Position numbers and translations under genes: made by a program | Part shown: positions 9,691 through 10,319 of the stretch, one piece after another | Position numbering within the stretch: position 1 is the first letter of the stretch | Layout of the letters: each line of letters starts with the position of its first letter | Notes under the pieces: generated by a model | What the model saw: the letters and a program-made list of their open reading frames with translations, nothing else | Database searches by the model: none | Told to the model about the DNA's origin: nothing | Source: Acanthamoeba lenticulata | Taxonomy: Eukaryota > Discosea > Longamoebia > Acanthamoebidae | Length of the DNA stretch: 10,319 bases | Direction of reading: 5' to 3' | Assembly: GCA_002179805.1 (NCBI GenBank) | Contig: NAVB01001048.1 | Coordinates: forward strand, 1-10,319

Positions 9691-10319
9691 ATGAACGTCG
9701 AGATGGAGGTGGAGATGGACTTTATTGACCTGCGCAGTGATACAGTAACCTGGCCTACTCGTGAGATGCGTCAGGCCATGGCTACTGCTCCCGTTGGCGA
9801 CGACGTTTACGTTGAGGGTGCGGTTCATTCCAACGCTTCGGATTCGTTCAGGGCCCTGTAAGTAACAGTAAGCTTCTCAGATCCAACGGTACTGCAGCTC
9901 GAAGCCGACGCGGCGCGGATGCTTGGCAAGGAGGCCGGCCTCTTCATTTCGTCCGGAACTCAGGGTACTCCTCCCCTTCCCGCTTGACTTGGTCCACGAC
10001 CCTCCACGACTCACTGGGATCCACCCCACCTCGACATGGCAGGCAACCTGATCGCGTTCATGGTTCACTGCAAGCGCGGAGACGAGGTTATCATGGGCGA
10101 CCTCTCCCACACCTTCTACTACGAGGGTACGCACGGGTGGCACCCGTGGTCGCCACCTCCACTCACCACCATCATCATCATCATCACCGGATCGATACTC
10201 GAGAAACCACCAGCTGACGCCCCTGTTTGCCTTCTCCAGCGGGCGGATGTGCTGCGGTGGCGGGAGTGATGCCCCACACTATCCCCACCCAGCCCGACGG
10301 CACTCTCCGCCTCGAGGTG
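9691..10319 (+). CDS. L-threonine aldolase (low-specificity/allo type), N-terminal 125 residues, truncated by window
   Basis: Exons are 9691-9817, 9881-9964, 10043-10126 and 10240-10319 (continues). Threonine aldolases are PLP enzymes of fold type I that cleave threonine/allo-threonine to glycine and acetaldehyde. The product has [13 protein letters not shown] (11-23), where the family binds PLP phosphate and substrate, and [13 protein letters not shown] (35-46). SSGTQGN (66-72) corresponds to the family SGTMGN loop. HTFYYEAGG (93-101) carries the histidine that stacks on PLP, and PDGTLRLE follows. The motifs appear only when the three introns (63, 78 and 113 nt) are removed, and each junction restores the family sequence exactly. 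The PLP-binding lysine would lie beyond the window. An upstream TTG at 9661 is also open in frame, but ATG 9691 fits the usual family N-terminus. It is a housekeeping gene, with no functional link to its neighbours. Confidence 0.93.
10171..10186 (+). repeat. (ATC)5 microsatellite within an aldolase intron
   Basis: This short ATC repeat lies in the intron 10127-10239. A similar (ATC)6 occurs at 460-477. In one frame it reads as a histidine run, which is not protein-coding here. Confidence 0.85.

Noticed and set aside
9984..10217. Histidine-run protein resembling a His tag
   Set aside because: It arises from an ATC/CAC microsatellite inside the aldolase intron 10127-10239; the real frame is set by the aldolase motifs.

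Overview
This is nuclear DNA of a eukaryotic microbe. It is probably an Acanthamoeba-like amoebozoan, inferred from GC-rich exons, dense short introns and the gene mix; no species marker is present. Six genes are intron-split by my reading and one is a single exon. All splice models were built by hand, choosing GT/AG (once GC/AG) boundaries that restore family motifs. Each complete spliced model has a total length divisible by three, and most introns are 60-130 nt.

Layout, left to right: (1) 1-352, + strand, the C-terminal end of a probable cytochrome P450. (2) 508-1579, - strand, a complete six-exon Rab/Ypt GTPase, convergent with the P450. (3) 1756-3090, + strand, a dual-specificity phosphatase divergent from the Rab. 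It ends in or just after a perfect 110-bp CACG tetranucleotide array. (4) 3092-4453, + strand, an archaeo-eukaryotic primase (AEP) resembling the NCLDV/herpesvirus primase clade, with all three catalytic motifs and a four-cysteine cluster. Its ATG lies one base after the phosphatase stop, and splicing over the repeat could fuse the two in frame. (5) 4593-7911, + strand, a 15-exon TPR plus SPINDLY/OGT-like glycosyltransferase (GT41) with an N-terminal signal or anchor sequence. (6) 8141-9010, - strand, a single-exon secreted protein of unknown function. (7) 9691-10319, + strand, the N-terminal part of an L-threonine aldolase, cut by the window end.

The genes do not form an obvious pathway. The most unusual part is 1756-4574: phosphatase, long alternating purine-pyrimidine repeat, virus-like primase, and several introns that are multiples of three with no stop. 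Other points of interest are a strong C at intron position +4, one GC-AG intron, G-tracts on the sense strand of introns, and a glycosyltransferase with a changed UDP-binding motif. No tRNA, rRNA, CRISPR array or transposase was recognised.
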